Shown here piece after piece: positions 9,068 to 22,300 of a stretch of 64,000 bases of DNA (positions within the stretch are counted from its first letter, which is position 1; every line of letters begins with the position of its first letter). This DNA comes from Epinephelus fuscoguttatus (taxonomy: Eukaryota; Chordata; Actinopteri; Perciformes; Serranidae). The stretch lies in assembly GCF_011397635.1 (NCBI RefSeq), contig NC_064761.1, positions 24,469,643 through 24,533,642 on the forward strand, read 5' to 3'. The notes below the pieces were generated by a model. The model was not told where the DNA came from, made no database searches, and saw only the letters and a list, made by a program, of their open reading frames with translations. The position numbers were made by a program, and so were the translations under genes.

Positions 9068-12030
9068 TCCGATACAGCACCTAAAACTGCACATAAAAGC
9101 ATTCAAAACCTTTCTTAAGTAGGTGTGTCAGTATTATCAGCAAAGTCTACTTAAAGTATCTCAAGTAAAAGAATTGATTGTGCAGTAAAATGTCCCCTGT
9201 CAGTGTTTTACAATCATATATGAAGTTACTGAGTAATAATACTGCTGCATTAATGTGTATGTTGCATTTTACTGCTTAAGATTGAGCTAATTTATCTACT
9301 TTATATGTTGGGTAGTTTAATCTACAGCAATGCGTCACGTTCTATAAGATCATTTTAGCTTCTCTGTTCTATAAGAACTACGTATCTCTATAAAGTCTGA
9401 AAAGCAGCCCTGTTTTCAGTGTGACGATGAATTTTCCAGCTGATCCGAGTGAGTTTTCAAACAGTTATTTAGCCTAAGCAGCAGAGAAATAGCAGAGGGG
9501 GGCAGCTTCTGGAGCTCCAGCCCTGAATGCTTACTCAAAAGCCCGCAAAAATCTTTTAGGTTTTTAAACACCTTCAGCTTTATTATTCAGATAACAATAT
9601 CTGCCCATGGTATTGATCCTTTTATGTTTTTGCCTACATAAATCTAGTATTGAGTAAATAGTCTTCTGTTGGCGTCACATTCATTTCAGAGTATTGAAGG
9701 CTACATTTATGTGGCATTGTTGAGGATCCTCGATTTGCAATTAGAGCAACTCGGATTAATATGGCATGGATTCAAACGTAGGTGTTTTGTTAGATTAACA
9801 GTCACTCTGTGAGCTCTGCTCCAGCATAGCAGATTTCTACCCTGTTATTTAACTTAAAAAATGGAAACATCAGACAATTTTTTCCTCTTTTTAGGCGGCA
9901 GGAGTGAAAATAAGTCATCCTCAATATTTGTTGTGTTATGGTGTCAGAATGATGAAGGCAGTTGGAGATCAAAAAGATACAAAATAGACCGAAGATGCTA
10001 CAAGATGATTTTTTCCTTTGAATTTTTAGAATGATGTACAATTTGTAGGCATTATATCATCTTAAATGGCTTGAAAAATAGTTCCTATAGCTGCCATAAA
10101 ATGGGGGAAATAATCTAGCAGGGGGAGCATGCCCCCGGACCCTCCTAGGTTTAGTTAAGCCCCAAGTGTTAACAACGTCTGGCTCTGTCCCTGGTAAGAA
10201 GTAGGATCATTTTCTCAGTCTATAAAGGAACATTTTATCCCTCAGTTTATAAAATCAGTCAAAGTTCACACATCTTGAGACACATCGATTTCATTGCACA
10301 GGAAGGGAATGGAAAATTTAAAAAGTAGCTCAAGCTGTCAGACAGATGTCATGGAATATCTGCCTCTTAGATTCAGTGAAGCAAAAGAAACGTACATAAA
10401 ATTAAAATAATCAAGTACCTTGAATTTGTACTTTAGTAAATGTACCTTTCCACCACTGCACAGAACTCAACACAGTCTGTTTTAAGTATTAAAAAATAGT
10501 GAAGTTAAACCCTAATTTTTAATCACTCAGAAAATGAGGTAAACAAGTTTTTCACAGCTGAACGGAGGGATAAACCCAGCGGGATCTACATCTATTCCCT
10601 CTGTGAAACCCAGCCACGTGGAGCGAAGGCAGAGCAGATGCAGCCTGGTTTGCTCTTTTACTTCTTCAATATCTGTCACAACTCCATGTCTTAAAACGTA
10701 TATACCGTTCCCCTGGCATCACAAAGCTCTCCTTCTGGATACAACAAAGTCAAACAGTGTGGTGAATTGCTGCTCTTCATGCCAATTTTACAATCTGCCG
10801 CAGCCTAAAGGGCTCCGCAAACAGCCCTGTTTATAAGAGCAGTTTGTGAGGGTGACGACACCGAGCAGCAATCAGCTAAAAGGGTCTATTCTCGTCTTCT
10901 TTTGGGGTTGTGTTCGGATTGCAAAACGCATGGCTCCCCTGTGTAATCGCACATAAGCCATCACACCTCTTTGATTCTCAGGATTCAGGTCACCTGACCA
11001 TCAGCTATTCCTGTTTTTAATCTCAGCAGCAGCCAGTAGAGGTCTCCAACATCACAAGTATGTCCTGAAATTGGATTGAAAAACTTGTTTTGAGGACAAA
11101 GAAAGAGTCAAAAAGCATTAAAAGTGTCTTGGCAAAACAGTTTAGTTAGGTGAGGTCATGATGTGAGTTTCAGTGGCACATCTGTCAGCCAAACTCAGTG
11201 CTTAATGATAGTAAATTCTGTATTTCACTCCATTTTCTGCAGTAATATGACAACACAAGTAAACTGAGGTCTAGCAGAAATGTTTACAGACTTGTTGGGT
11301 CTCCAATGCCTGCTGATTAAACTCTGGCACCTGGTTTCTACCTTTTTGTAAAGCCTCCACCTCACCTGAGCGTTGTAGGGTTAGACGCCTATCAACATCC
11401 TGAACACCGAAAATAATAAGAAAATACAGGCAGAGGTCAGACTCTCTGCAGAAAAACACACCCCCACACAGAGAGAGTGGGTCATAAATGATGATTAAGA
11501 GAGATACTAGTAGTAATTAAGTCAAATCCTGCAAATTATGTCTTTAATTTTAATGACACTAAACTGAGAAGAAAATAGAGAAACACGGTGCATGTCTTTG
11601 TTTGTGTAACAAAAATTGCTCTCTCACACACCAGCAGAGATGTTCACCAGTGTCTGGAAGGACTTTAAGCATCCGACAAACTATTACCTAGAATATAGAC
11701 TGAATCCGTGCTACACAACATGCTCCTGTGTACAGGCATGTGACACATTAGTGCACCAACATTTCTTGTTTGGTTGGTCCGTGCTTCTTGTGAAGAAAAC
11801 ACAGACCAACCATTATTTTAGACAACCAAGAAAAAGTGGTTAGTCACAGTCTAAAAGGGCACATACGTCTAAATATAGAGTCGTCTGGACTTAAGAGTTG
11901 GGTTTATATATAAAAGCACAAGTACATATACTTTACTTATTTACTTTAGTTTTGTTTGGTTTAATTATTCTGACAATTTATGAACTGAGGTCACAATAGA
12001 TTTAAAATGATAAACACGTATATCCATTAA
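9068..12030. other. Intergenic spacer between vtg and adgrl4, no gene seen
   Basis: A+T-rich DNA with only short stop-bounded frames. Around 10100-10170 there is a fish-repeat-like stretch (GGGGGAGCATGCCCCCGGAC). A second stretch with a similar motif sits in an adgrl4 intron near 20800-21010. I see no splice-bounded conserved coding block. Confidence 0.6.
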
Positions 12031-12092
12031 TGAATTTAAGGACATCATTTAAGGGCATTGATGAATTTAAGGGCATCATTTAAGGGCATCAT
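12031..12092. repeat. 31-bp tandem duplication
   Basis: Units 12031-12061 and 12062-12092 both begin TGAATTTAAG and run through ATCATTTAAGGGCAT with a few differences. Confidence 0.8.
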
Positions 12093-12094
12093 AC

Positions 12095-12252
12095 ACAATG
12101 TGCTTGTTGTGGATTGTTGTATTATGTGTTGTATTTGTTGCATTGTAAATGTGTTTTGATTGGCTGCTACCTTTGCCAGGTCTCTCTTGTGAAAGAGATT
12201 TTCAATCTCAGTGGGTCTTCCTGGTTAAATAATCGTTATAATAAATAAAATA
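12095..12252 (+). mobile_element. LINE 3'-end fragment
   Basis: The sequence GCCAGGTCTCTCTTGTGAAA, AGATTTTCAATCTCAGTGGG, TTCCTGGTTAAATAA and an AATAAA-rich tail is the stereotyped 3' terminus of a teleost non-LTR retrotransposon. It is truncated and carries no coding sequence. Confidence 0.6.
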
Positions 12253-13013
12253 TAAGTAAATTTACTGTAGATGGGAGGAAAATCATAAAGTAATTTTTTG
12301 ATGCATTTATTGTCCAACACTACAGGATGGAGCTTGCTGAGAAGTACAATAAAGCAAGAACACTTAGGAAAATTAAGGTTCAGCCACAATATTTATTTAT
12401 GTACAGGCCAGTATCACAAAGCCTTAGAGGACTACACAAAAAATGCTACAGCACAAAAAAAAATACAAGAAGAAGAACATTTGTCTGATCGTGCAGACAC
12501 ATAATCAGAAAGTGATGCAAGCCTTGAGTTTGTGTGTCAGATGCTACAATGGACAGTTCCTCATTAGCTCCAGTAGATGGGGCCATTGGCCTTCCTAACT
12601 GCCATCATGTACGAGAGCAACTGTCCTCACAACAGTTCATATTTAATAAACTGTACACTGAGTTGTGTGGAGTTCACAAAGGGTTTAATGCATTAAACAA
12701 GAGCATTGATTCTGCACATAAGGGAAGTGAGCAGCAGAGATATGTGTTAGTTTGCTACATTCATTTTTAATAATTTACAAATCAATTTCAAACACAAGGA
12801 CAGAACAAAGACAGCAGACTGCTGCTCAGGTTTAATGCTGGTAACTGCAGAGATGTTAAACTTAACTGAAAATGTGCAAAAATATGATTCTCAGGAGAAC
12901 GTCTGCTGTGGAAATGTTGACTCAGTAGTTTATCTGCATTGTACATAACACTTACAAACATGTATAGATGATGGCAGTTTTTTTTACAAAGGAAACAAGA
13001 CATTTAGAAATCA

Positions 13014-13019
13014 TTTATT
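13014..13019 (-). terminator. Possible polyadenylation signal of adgrl4
   Basis: The minus strand reads AATAAA about 132 nt after the adgrl4 stop codon. Another AATAAA lies at 12392-12397, so the real 3' end could be further downstream. Confidence 0.4.
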
Positions 13020-13150
13020 AGACATCTGAGCTTAACAATTCCTCCCACAACGTCTTTCAAAACTGAACGCATGACTCACAGGATATTGCAAAGCTATAGG
13101 GTGGACTATTATTGTACAAGTGCAAGTGATCAGGCTGTGTGCATGTGAAC

Positions 13151-13213
13151 TCATCTCAGGCACTCAAAACAACAGGGCACGTTTTTGAAAAGCCGGTAGT
13201 ACTCCTCCTGGAT
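13151..13213 (-). CDS. adgrl4: adgrl4 exon 16 (C-terminal tail, stop)
   Basis: 63 nt including TGA, acceptor GTTCCAG. It encodes [20 protein letters not shown], the short palmitoylation-prone tail that identifies ADGRL4 among adhesion GPCRs. Confidence 0.95.
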   Translation of the reverse strand: MQEEYYRLFKNVPCCFECLR

Positions 13214-16200
13214 CTGGAACGACACAGACGAGATGGCAGGATGTAGAATAAAGCATATAATATAATATAATACAATATAATATTATTCATAATCTAAAAC
13301 AGTACTTAAGAAACAATTATGAGGTATTTGTACTTTACTTGAGGATTTCCATTTTCTTTATACTTTCTCTATGACATTTATTTCACATATTTTTAAAGTT
13401 TTTTTTTTGCCTTTGATGGACAGGACAGTTAAGTGTGAAAGGGGGAGAGAGAGAGGGGATGACATGCAGCAAAGGGCTACAGGCTGGACTCGAATCCAGG
13501 CCGCTGCAGCAACAGCCTTGTACATGGGGCGCCTGCTCTACCACTAAGCCACCGACACCCCTACTTGTAGCTTTTCTAAATAAAATCTTATGCATATCTT
13601 ATCCTCATGGTACTGCTAATTTAACAAAATTATAACACATATTTAATTTAATAAAAAAAAGAAACCCTGCATTTTCGACATAACCAAAATATCATTGATT
13701 TCTTTCTATCATGATGCTCAATAGCAAAACATTTAACCTCCAATTTGATCTGAACTGGTTGTCTGACTATAGTCACCTAATAAATGGGAATAACTGTTAC
13801 CTTTCTGGACAGGACACAGAGGAAGATGAAGATGAACATCCCCTGGAAGGCGTTGGCGATGGTGAACAGATACGCAGTGAGGGTGGTCTCATGGAGGATG
13901 TGCAGCACTCCTAAGGTCCAGGTGGCTCCCAGAACAAACAGCAGCGCGATGGCACCGCGGGCACAAGACCTGACGGTGAGAACACCGACTTTAACTCGTA
14001 TTTTAAGTCAACAATAACAAAAAAAACTAATTGTAATTTCACACAACAAGGACACCACATGACACCATCATAATCCACCAGATAAGGAACTCACAACTTG
14101 ATTTTCAATATATTTTTGACCTTCTCAACGAGAGCGCACGTAATCCTACCTGATGTTTTCGTAGTGGCTGATTTCAGGCTTTTTCACAGCAGTATGCCGG
14201 TACACTTTGTAGATGATTACTCCAAAAGCCAAGAGATTAACCTTTGGTGGAGACCGACAAAAACAAACATGACAAACAAACACGATCAAATGGGTATTTA
14301 TCTTCGAAACAATCCCTATTTGATGATTCCAATTAATACTTGAACAGTCGTTTCTACATCTTACCAGGATGATCAAACACGCCGGGCCGATGAAACTCCA
14401 TATGAAGTGGTTTTCCGTGCTCAGCCAACACCTGTAACACAAACGGAGGAAGTGTTATTTAACACCTTTATTAACTGAACGTGTGCTTTAAGATCTCTTT
14501 GTTGCAATAATCCTCCTGCAGAAGCAATACCCTCTATCATTTCACTTCAGACTAATCTAGCCTAATCTTAATTATGACAATATTGTATGGGCCCGTACAT
14601 ACCCTTCTTATCTTACAAGCACAAAAACAATTGGATAGAGAAAGCTGCCTCTGCTCGCAGGACTGAACAATCAGCACTTCTTTTGCATAACCTCAATCTT
14701 TTAATTATGTTTTACATTAATAAACAACAGACTTACTTTTATTTATAGATTCCTATTCGAACTCTCCAGCGGACCCCAAACCCCCCAAACCTATCAGAAT
14801 TTCTTTAACACTAAATCAGTTTTTTAAAGTACTTTCTAAGCAGCACAAGCATCTTCCACTTCCTTTATGTCCCCGCAGGCCAAATTTAATCTCTGTCCTC
14901 TTGTATTTATAATTAATGTAATTTGTTTATCTTCCCTCCCTGAGAAATGCTGAATGAGTTTGGAAAAAGAGGTCTTTGTTAAAGCCTTTGTTTTCCCACC
15001 TCTCCCTCCACTTACACTTTATCAGTGCCGTAATACTTAGAGCCGAGTGTCGCCGAGATGGCCACCACCACCGCGGGGCTCCCATAGCCGAAGATGTAAA
15101 AGTTACGGTGCAGGAAGCCTTTGTTGTAGATGACGCCAACCACTATTAAGTACAGATGGATGCCCTCGATGCACATCCAGGCAAAGGCCGCAAGGAAGAA
15201 ATAGTGCAGCAGCCCTGCAATAACAGAGCAGAAAAGCTGCCAAGAAACAGACAAAAGAGGAGAGAGGGAGAGAGGGAGACGGAGATTTCACAGTTTTATG
15301 ATGTGTCAAAGTACACTTATTATGCCCCCGTATGTAAGGATTGTCATTTGCACATATTTGTTTGTTTGTTTGGCCTAATTCAGGAGATTTATTGCAAATC
15401 TTCATGCGTTCCCGTGTCAAAGAAGCCCTTAAATGAACACACATAATTCTGTTGTTCAACTAAAAAAGCAAGTTAGAGTGTAAGCGAGAGAAATTAAAGT
15501 GTGCTTCACAACCTTGTATGCTCTTACAACTCAAACGAGAGGGGCTTTAATCATTGAAATCACAGAACAGCGGCTCAGGCACACACACGCACACATAAAC
15601 AAACAGGAGACTTCCTTTGTTTCACCGCGCTCACCTTATGCGAGTTCATGTTGATCCCCACCAGGAAGATGAACTCGGCCATGAAGAGGCTGCAGCACAG
15701 GTTCTTGTGGATGGTGGTTCTGGTGCTTTGGATCTCGCTGAAGAACCAGAAGGTGAAGATGCACATGGACAGACAGATGAGGGAGATGATCATCCCCAGC
15801 TGGGTGATCCGGGTCAGAATGGTGTAGTGGGCCACCAGCTGGGAAGCAAATGGAAAGGGAGGCGGTTTCATTTACTATCTCAGGGTATGCTGAAGGTGTA
15901 ATTTGTTGTGTTTTCTGCTCAGAGTCATTTGATATAACACGGGTGGGTACTGGCTTACACCCATGCAGTATGTTGGGCTGCACACATACAGGGACAGCTC
16001 CAGTCCTGCTGGATCAGATATATGTTAAAGGAAAAAGGTGGGGAAATGTAAATTAATTTAATCTTCAGTTCAGGGTTGTTTTTACGAACACACCCCCTGT
16101 TTTAGTTAAAGCAGTGCCTCCAAATCCCTAAAGGAAATGTAGGAATTTAAGGGCACTGTTGAGAGCTATAAAACAACAGGAGGTGTATCTTTAAAAGTTG

Positions 16201-16287
16201 TGGGTGGGTATCTCCCACAGTTTCTTTGCCTTTCAATATGTATAGTGAGTAACATTGCCTTTAGCAGCAGCTAAACAGTTTAATTGG

Positions 16288-16342
<55 letters not shown>

Positions 16343-19300
16343 TGCATAAAATGCAGTCTCACAAATTATCAAGAATATTATCTTGAGTGAAACTTAATAA
16401 TTATAGGTCTTGGTATTAACAAGTAAAATAGAAAGAAGTTGCTTCATTATATTGAAACCTGGCACAATGTTGATAACACCTTCAACACAAACTGCAGGCT
16501 TTGGCCTTCAAAAACTTGTATTGGTGGAAAATAAGCACACAGAGAGGTACATAAACAACAGCAATTCAGTGACAAAAGGTCATAACATTCAGTATATCTT
16601 CGTGTTAGAGTGTATTTATAACATCAAAGATTTTGAATATTCCAGATAAAATGGATCGAGACAATCTTATCTCTCGAGATGGATGAATCATATCTAAAAT
16701 CCCATCGGATTATCTAAAAATGAATTGTCACAATTTTTTCCAGGCTTATGAAAAGTTCACATTTTGGAAATACACATGTTTTTACAGGAAAGCAACAACA
16801 TAGCATCTGAGCAAAAAAGAATTATATAAGTAATAAGCAGGCCTGAAACTAATTATTATTTTATCTGGCGATTTTTAGATTTAGTTTGGTCTATAAAATG
16901 TCAGAAAATGATTAAAAATGTTGATCAGTGTTTCCCAAAATCCAAGATAGCATGTTTAAATCTCTTGTTTTGTCCACAATCCAAATATATTCAGTTTACT
17001 GTCATAGAGGAGTAAAGACACCAAAAAATATTCACATTTAAAAAGCTGGAATCAGAGAATTATGACTTTTTTTTCTCTTAAAGAATTACTCAAAGTGATT
17101 AATCAATTATTAAATTAGTTGGCAAATAATTTCATAGAAGACAGCTTCATTAAAAACTGATATAAATAATAAAATAAAATCCAAGTAATATCCTAATATG
17201 AAACCATTTATTGTAAGGATTGAATAATACATATATTTCACTTGAGGTTAGGTTAATATTTAATTTAAAAATAAAATTCTAAAATTCTAATTCAAAATCT
17301 AAAATTTCAATAAATAAATTATTTTCTTAAGATATAAATACAGATCCAGACATGTGGTCTTAACCTCATTGAAAATACATTTTTTAAACATGATAAACCT
17401 TTTACCTAAATTAATTTCAATAAATAAAATAAAGCCTCAGTGGAGAAATGTAACAAATGAAATACCTTTGCACGGCTGTGTTGTTAATGTGCGAACACTC
17501 ACATTGGCTCGCCCGGAGGACATGAGGATGGCAAAGTGTGTGAGGTGATTGCAGGAGCAGGTGGTTGCGTTGCTGTTGACGTGGACGGTCTTGCAGCCGC
17601 GAGTGGACCAGTGGCCCTGCAGGCTGTCCGGCTCATACTCCCAGAAGGCGCACTTGGCCACATCAGCTTTAGTGTCGATGGGCTTTGGGGAAAAAGACAG
17701 GAACAAAGACGCTGTTAACTGTTCACGGTGCTGTTTTTATTAGTTTCTGTGCTGCGCTGCATTGTGGGACCACAACAGGGGGTTAAAACAGATTGCGCAG
17801 ATCTCATCAAAACAGCACTAAAGATGAATTACTGTCCATCTAAAGTTTGAGTGCGTCAGGAATTATATTTTAAATCTTTGAATTAAAAATGATCAATCTT
17901 CTGCTTTTACTTTAGTGATATTTTCTTGCTGTTTTGCACTCTCACTATTCTTACCATCTCATAACTTAATGACTCATTATACAAAAGAAAGAAAAGCCAA
18001 ATAATTATCATGCATGACTTTGGGTCAAAATGAATGGCTCAGGGCATAAAGTGCAATCATGTGTGCTGCACACAATGCAGCTCACCGGGTGTTTCTGTGG
18101 GAGAGCAATCTCATTGGGATGTACAAATGTACAGCGGTCCAAATTATCATTAAATTCACATGAGCATATTGAGAGCAGGAGTCAACATATTTTACATAAA
18201 TTATTATGTGCAGATTTACTTGAATTACAATGATCTACACAACAAGCACATTTGCACTGAAAATTAAGTGTCATAAATAAATAAAATAAAACAAAAATGT
18301 GGTTTAGTGTTTCAGGTTGAGTTGTTACATTCAATTAGGTTTGTCTGCACCCCACTCGGTGAAACATTTATGATATTTTACGTGTAAAAATGACTTATTT
18401 ACAACCTTAAATCACTAAATTTATCTTTCAAATGAGCCCGAGTAGAGTGTGTCACAATAATACTGAGCAGGTGCAGGCAGGGAAAAAAAAAACAACCACA
18501 GCGCGTCACGGGAAAATACCACTTCACTAGCAGAAATTGTCTGCATGAAAATGGAGCCCAAATTATTGATTGTTGCTCTTTAAAGGCAATTTACAGAGGA
18601 TTTTCGCTGCTCGACATAAATCATCACCTCCTTTGTTAGGCTTAAGCCTCAAGGGTCCAACAAAAATAATGATTTCACTTTCTCATACATTTTAATTATC
18701 TTAAAAGAAAATACCAGTACATTAACTTTTAGGGTTATTTCCCTTCATTACTCCGCTTTCCTCCATCATCTATTCACCTTTCCTCCTCCATTTCTCCTTA
18801 AACTGAGAGGTCATTGCAAGAAATACTCAGAGTAAAATCTTAAAATTTCCTTAAAAAAAAAAAAAAAAAAAAAAAAAAACGCACACAAAGCTCTAACTAC
18901 TCCTCCCATGTGAGTTTGACTTAAATGGAAACAGTTAGCAAGTTACTGCGAGAGTCAGTGAGGGAATAAGGAAGCTATTCTTCACAGCAAATGTAACGAT
19001 GGCTCCAGTCTGACAAGAATATATATGATGGGATGTTGATGTTTCAAAGTGAACAGGATCCTACTGGAAGCTACCGTAATGCTGATAAATGAGTCATGTA
19101 AGACACGGAAAAGGTGGCAGCGAGTTTAAGGGAGCAGGAAGTGAAGAAAACCTTCATCTAGATAGAATTTTTTTTTTTAAAAGTTAAAGTGCTTCTTCAG
19201 TAAATCAAATCAATGGCGGGTTTAATATGGAAGAATAATACTGGGGTCATGTTTTTTAAGGAAACCCTCACTCGCTGAACTTGTTTTGCACAGACACAGT

Positions 19301-22300
19301 GACATTCCGAAGCAGCATACATTTGGAAGGCATACATTAAGAGTGCAGAAGTGGGAAAACATTGTCGCCAGCCTCAGCACTCTGTGTGGTCTTTACCTCG
19401 TTGTGTCTCAGAGTGAAGGTGACATGGTCAAGTTGGTAAACGTCAGCAGGTTTGACGGCTGCTGCGATGACTTGGGAGTTGACAGTGATTTCCCCCGTCC
19501 CTGCATAGCGCGAGTAGTCGGTGACACCTGGGTCGCTGCTCGGCTTCAGGATGTCACCGATGCTGTCATATCGCACAAACACCACTGACACGCTTCCTGA
19601 TGGACAAAAAAAAAGTTTACCAAAGACAGGAGAGAGTAGGTCTTAGTCACTTACTTACTGTATGTTTAATCAAACTTTTAACATACTGAATGTGCCGAGC
19701 AGAACGATATTTGGGAGATATTAGATGTACAGTCAGTGTGGAGGTCTGACCAGCTGTGTAGAGTGACAATTAACTTTTTGAGTTGTCTGTAATGGTTGGC
19801 CCTATTTCAACATGTAACAAGGTGTCAAAACATGACTTAAACTCAGGTTTGATTTCAATATAAACACGACTTCATGGTCTTTTTGTTGCATGCTGCACAA
19901 CTGTTGCCATGAGGACCAGGTGACCAGATTTTGGAATGGCTGACATGATTTATTGGAGCAAATTCTACTATATGCAAACAAAAAACAAATCATTATGTTT
20001 TGATACTTAGTGGGAAGAAAAAAACTCTGAATACATAATTTTTCTTTGGCATACAACATATGTGGCATATGGCTACACATAGCACAACAGTACTCCCTGT
20101 ACACCCGAGCACACAGATGGTGGTGTAAACTAGGCTACTTTACCATTCCTGTCCTCCTCTGGTCTCAATTTCGGAGTTAGATTTATATGATCTCCTCCCA
20201 TGGAAGCAGCCAGTTTGGCTTTTGTGTGACGAGCATCAAAGGTGAAGAGTTTCAATTCTGTGGTGGAGGGGAGAGAGAGAGAGAAAAAAAAGGATATCAA
20301 GGAATTAAAAGTATGAAAATGACAATTATCCAAAACCTCACATTTCTGTGCACAGGTGGGAATAAATGGCAGGACAATTTAATATAATTGGAGTCTCTGG
20401 AAGAGTGCTCTGCTTTAATAATTATCTCACCCATTTCGGTGGCTTTGATTTCCAGCTCGGTTGGAGTTTGGTAGTTGTTAGCCAGAGTCAGAGCACTTTC
20501 TTCAACAGTGTGTAGCAGCTTGGTGATGGTATGTTCCCGACGCTCCTCTTTCATCCGGCTCCAAGCCACCAGTTCATCTTTCTCCACCAAGTTGTTTACT
20601 GCTTTCACCAGTTTCTGTAGGAGAGCAGATTTATCAGTGTCACGTGTGTGTGTATGACAGTTCAGCATGTAACACATGCCTGTATGGCAATGTGTTTTTA
20701 ATTAGGCACGGTTACGTCGTTGTGTGTATCTACTGTAGGGCTGTCTCTTTTGATGTGCCAATAACATAATGTGGCTTTTATTATTTATGTGCACATAGGC
20801 GTAGATGTCAGGGGGGATACATAGGACACTTCCCCATAGTATTTAGAACATGTGTATTTGCTCCTCTGAATAAAAATGTTCACAGAGAACTTTTATTTTG
20901 ATGAAATTGTGCATAAAAGTGCATAAAAAGTCACCAGAATCCACAAAGTTAAGAGTTTGACGCTCTTAAGAGCATCCCCAGACCCCCCAAATGCAATAAA
21001 ACAAACAAAAAACGATGCCCTTATTTGTTCACATAGGAACTTATCACTGATATTTCTCTACTATTGAATCACAGGATGGGGCGCCTTTCTTTAAAATTGC
21101 ACAGGAGCAATTGGTGGAGAATTTTGGTGTCCCATTATGGTCAACAAGTGCTGCTCCTCTAAAACCCTGATGAAGATGGTCTAGTCGAAACGTTGGTACT
21201 TGAATAAAAGAAAATATTTTTGCATCGAGTCTTAGAGTGTGTGCCTGACATCTTTTTTCAAACCTCTAAAAATATTACACATCGGCACTTTGGTCTTTCC
21301 CAGAACTGCACAGCACACAATAACAAGGAACCAGACTGTATTCACTGCCATTTCCCCCTATAAACCAGTTCAAAGCATAACTGCAGTTCAGGCAGAACTC
21401 CAAATGCTGATTGAGAAACAAGAATGGTAAACACAGATTTACTGTAAGGGTTGAGTTGACGACGGATGGTTTGACAGTGTAATCCTTTTCTTCGGCAGCC
21501 AGTGTTGATGCGGATCGACGCAAGGCCTCGACATATGCAATCACTTCCACTGAGGTAAGTTCGCCGGACGTCTGCTTGGCGATTTCCGTTAGTAGACTCT
21601 GGGGCTCCGTGAGGTTGCTCATCTAGGATCGAGGGGGGAGGGGAGGTATATTAAAGATATCACAATCCTGCAACATATTGATCCTATCCAGTACTTCATT
21701 GTTTCTTTCTATGTACTTTAATCACAAATTTAAAAATGTGCACATATATCGGTTAGTTTGTTTTATCATTCTCAAAACAGGCCTGGCTACCTTTGGCACA
21801 TAGGAGCAGTTTGGACATGTCAGTATCACCCATAATGAAAGTAATAAACAATGACATTTTAACGTGTGTCACCTGCAGGCATTGAGTGTTGCAGTTTACC
21901 GCTGCTATTTTGTCAATATGTTTGTTTTTTTAATAAAATAAAAGTGGAATTTTGTTTTCACACACTATACTTAACTGAAAATTGCTCATCTGGACATTTT
22001 TAATCACGTTAATATTTGTTTCCCTTTCTAAACATCAATGAACTGAGCTTAACATTCAGTTTGAGGCTAGTGAGCCTCAATTTAAACGTCTGTCACTTTA
22101 GCCACTGGATCCCAACCTGGGGGGTTTTGACCCTCACTAGGGGTCGCCAAAGCTTCACGGGGGGTCGCAAGGCCCCCCTATTATGCATCCACAATGCCAA
22201 ACAGAACAATAGCCAAGCGTCAGGCAGAAGAACGCACTGGATTTGTCAGAAAAGAAGCCTATTAACTGTGTATGATTGTTTAAAAAAACATGATACCTAT

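Noticed and set aside
13465..13562. Possible tRNA gene (good A and B boxes, minus strand)
   Set aside because: No closed acceptor stem or regular cloverleaf. It continues into a SINE body and an A-rich tail, so it is a retroposon head.
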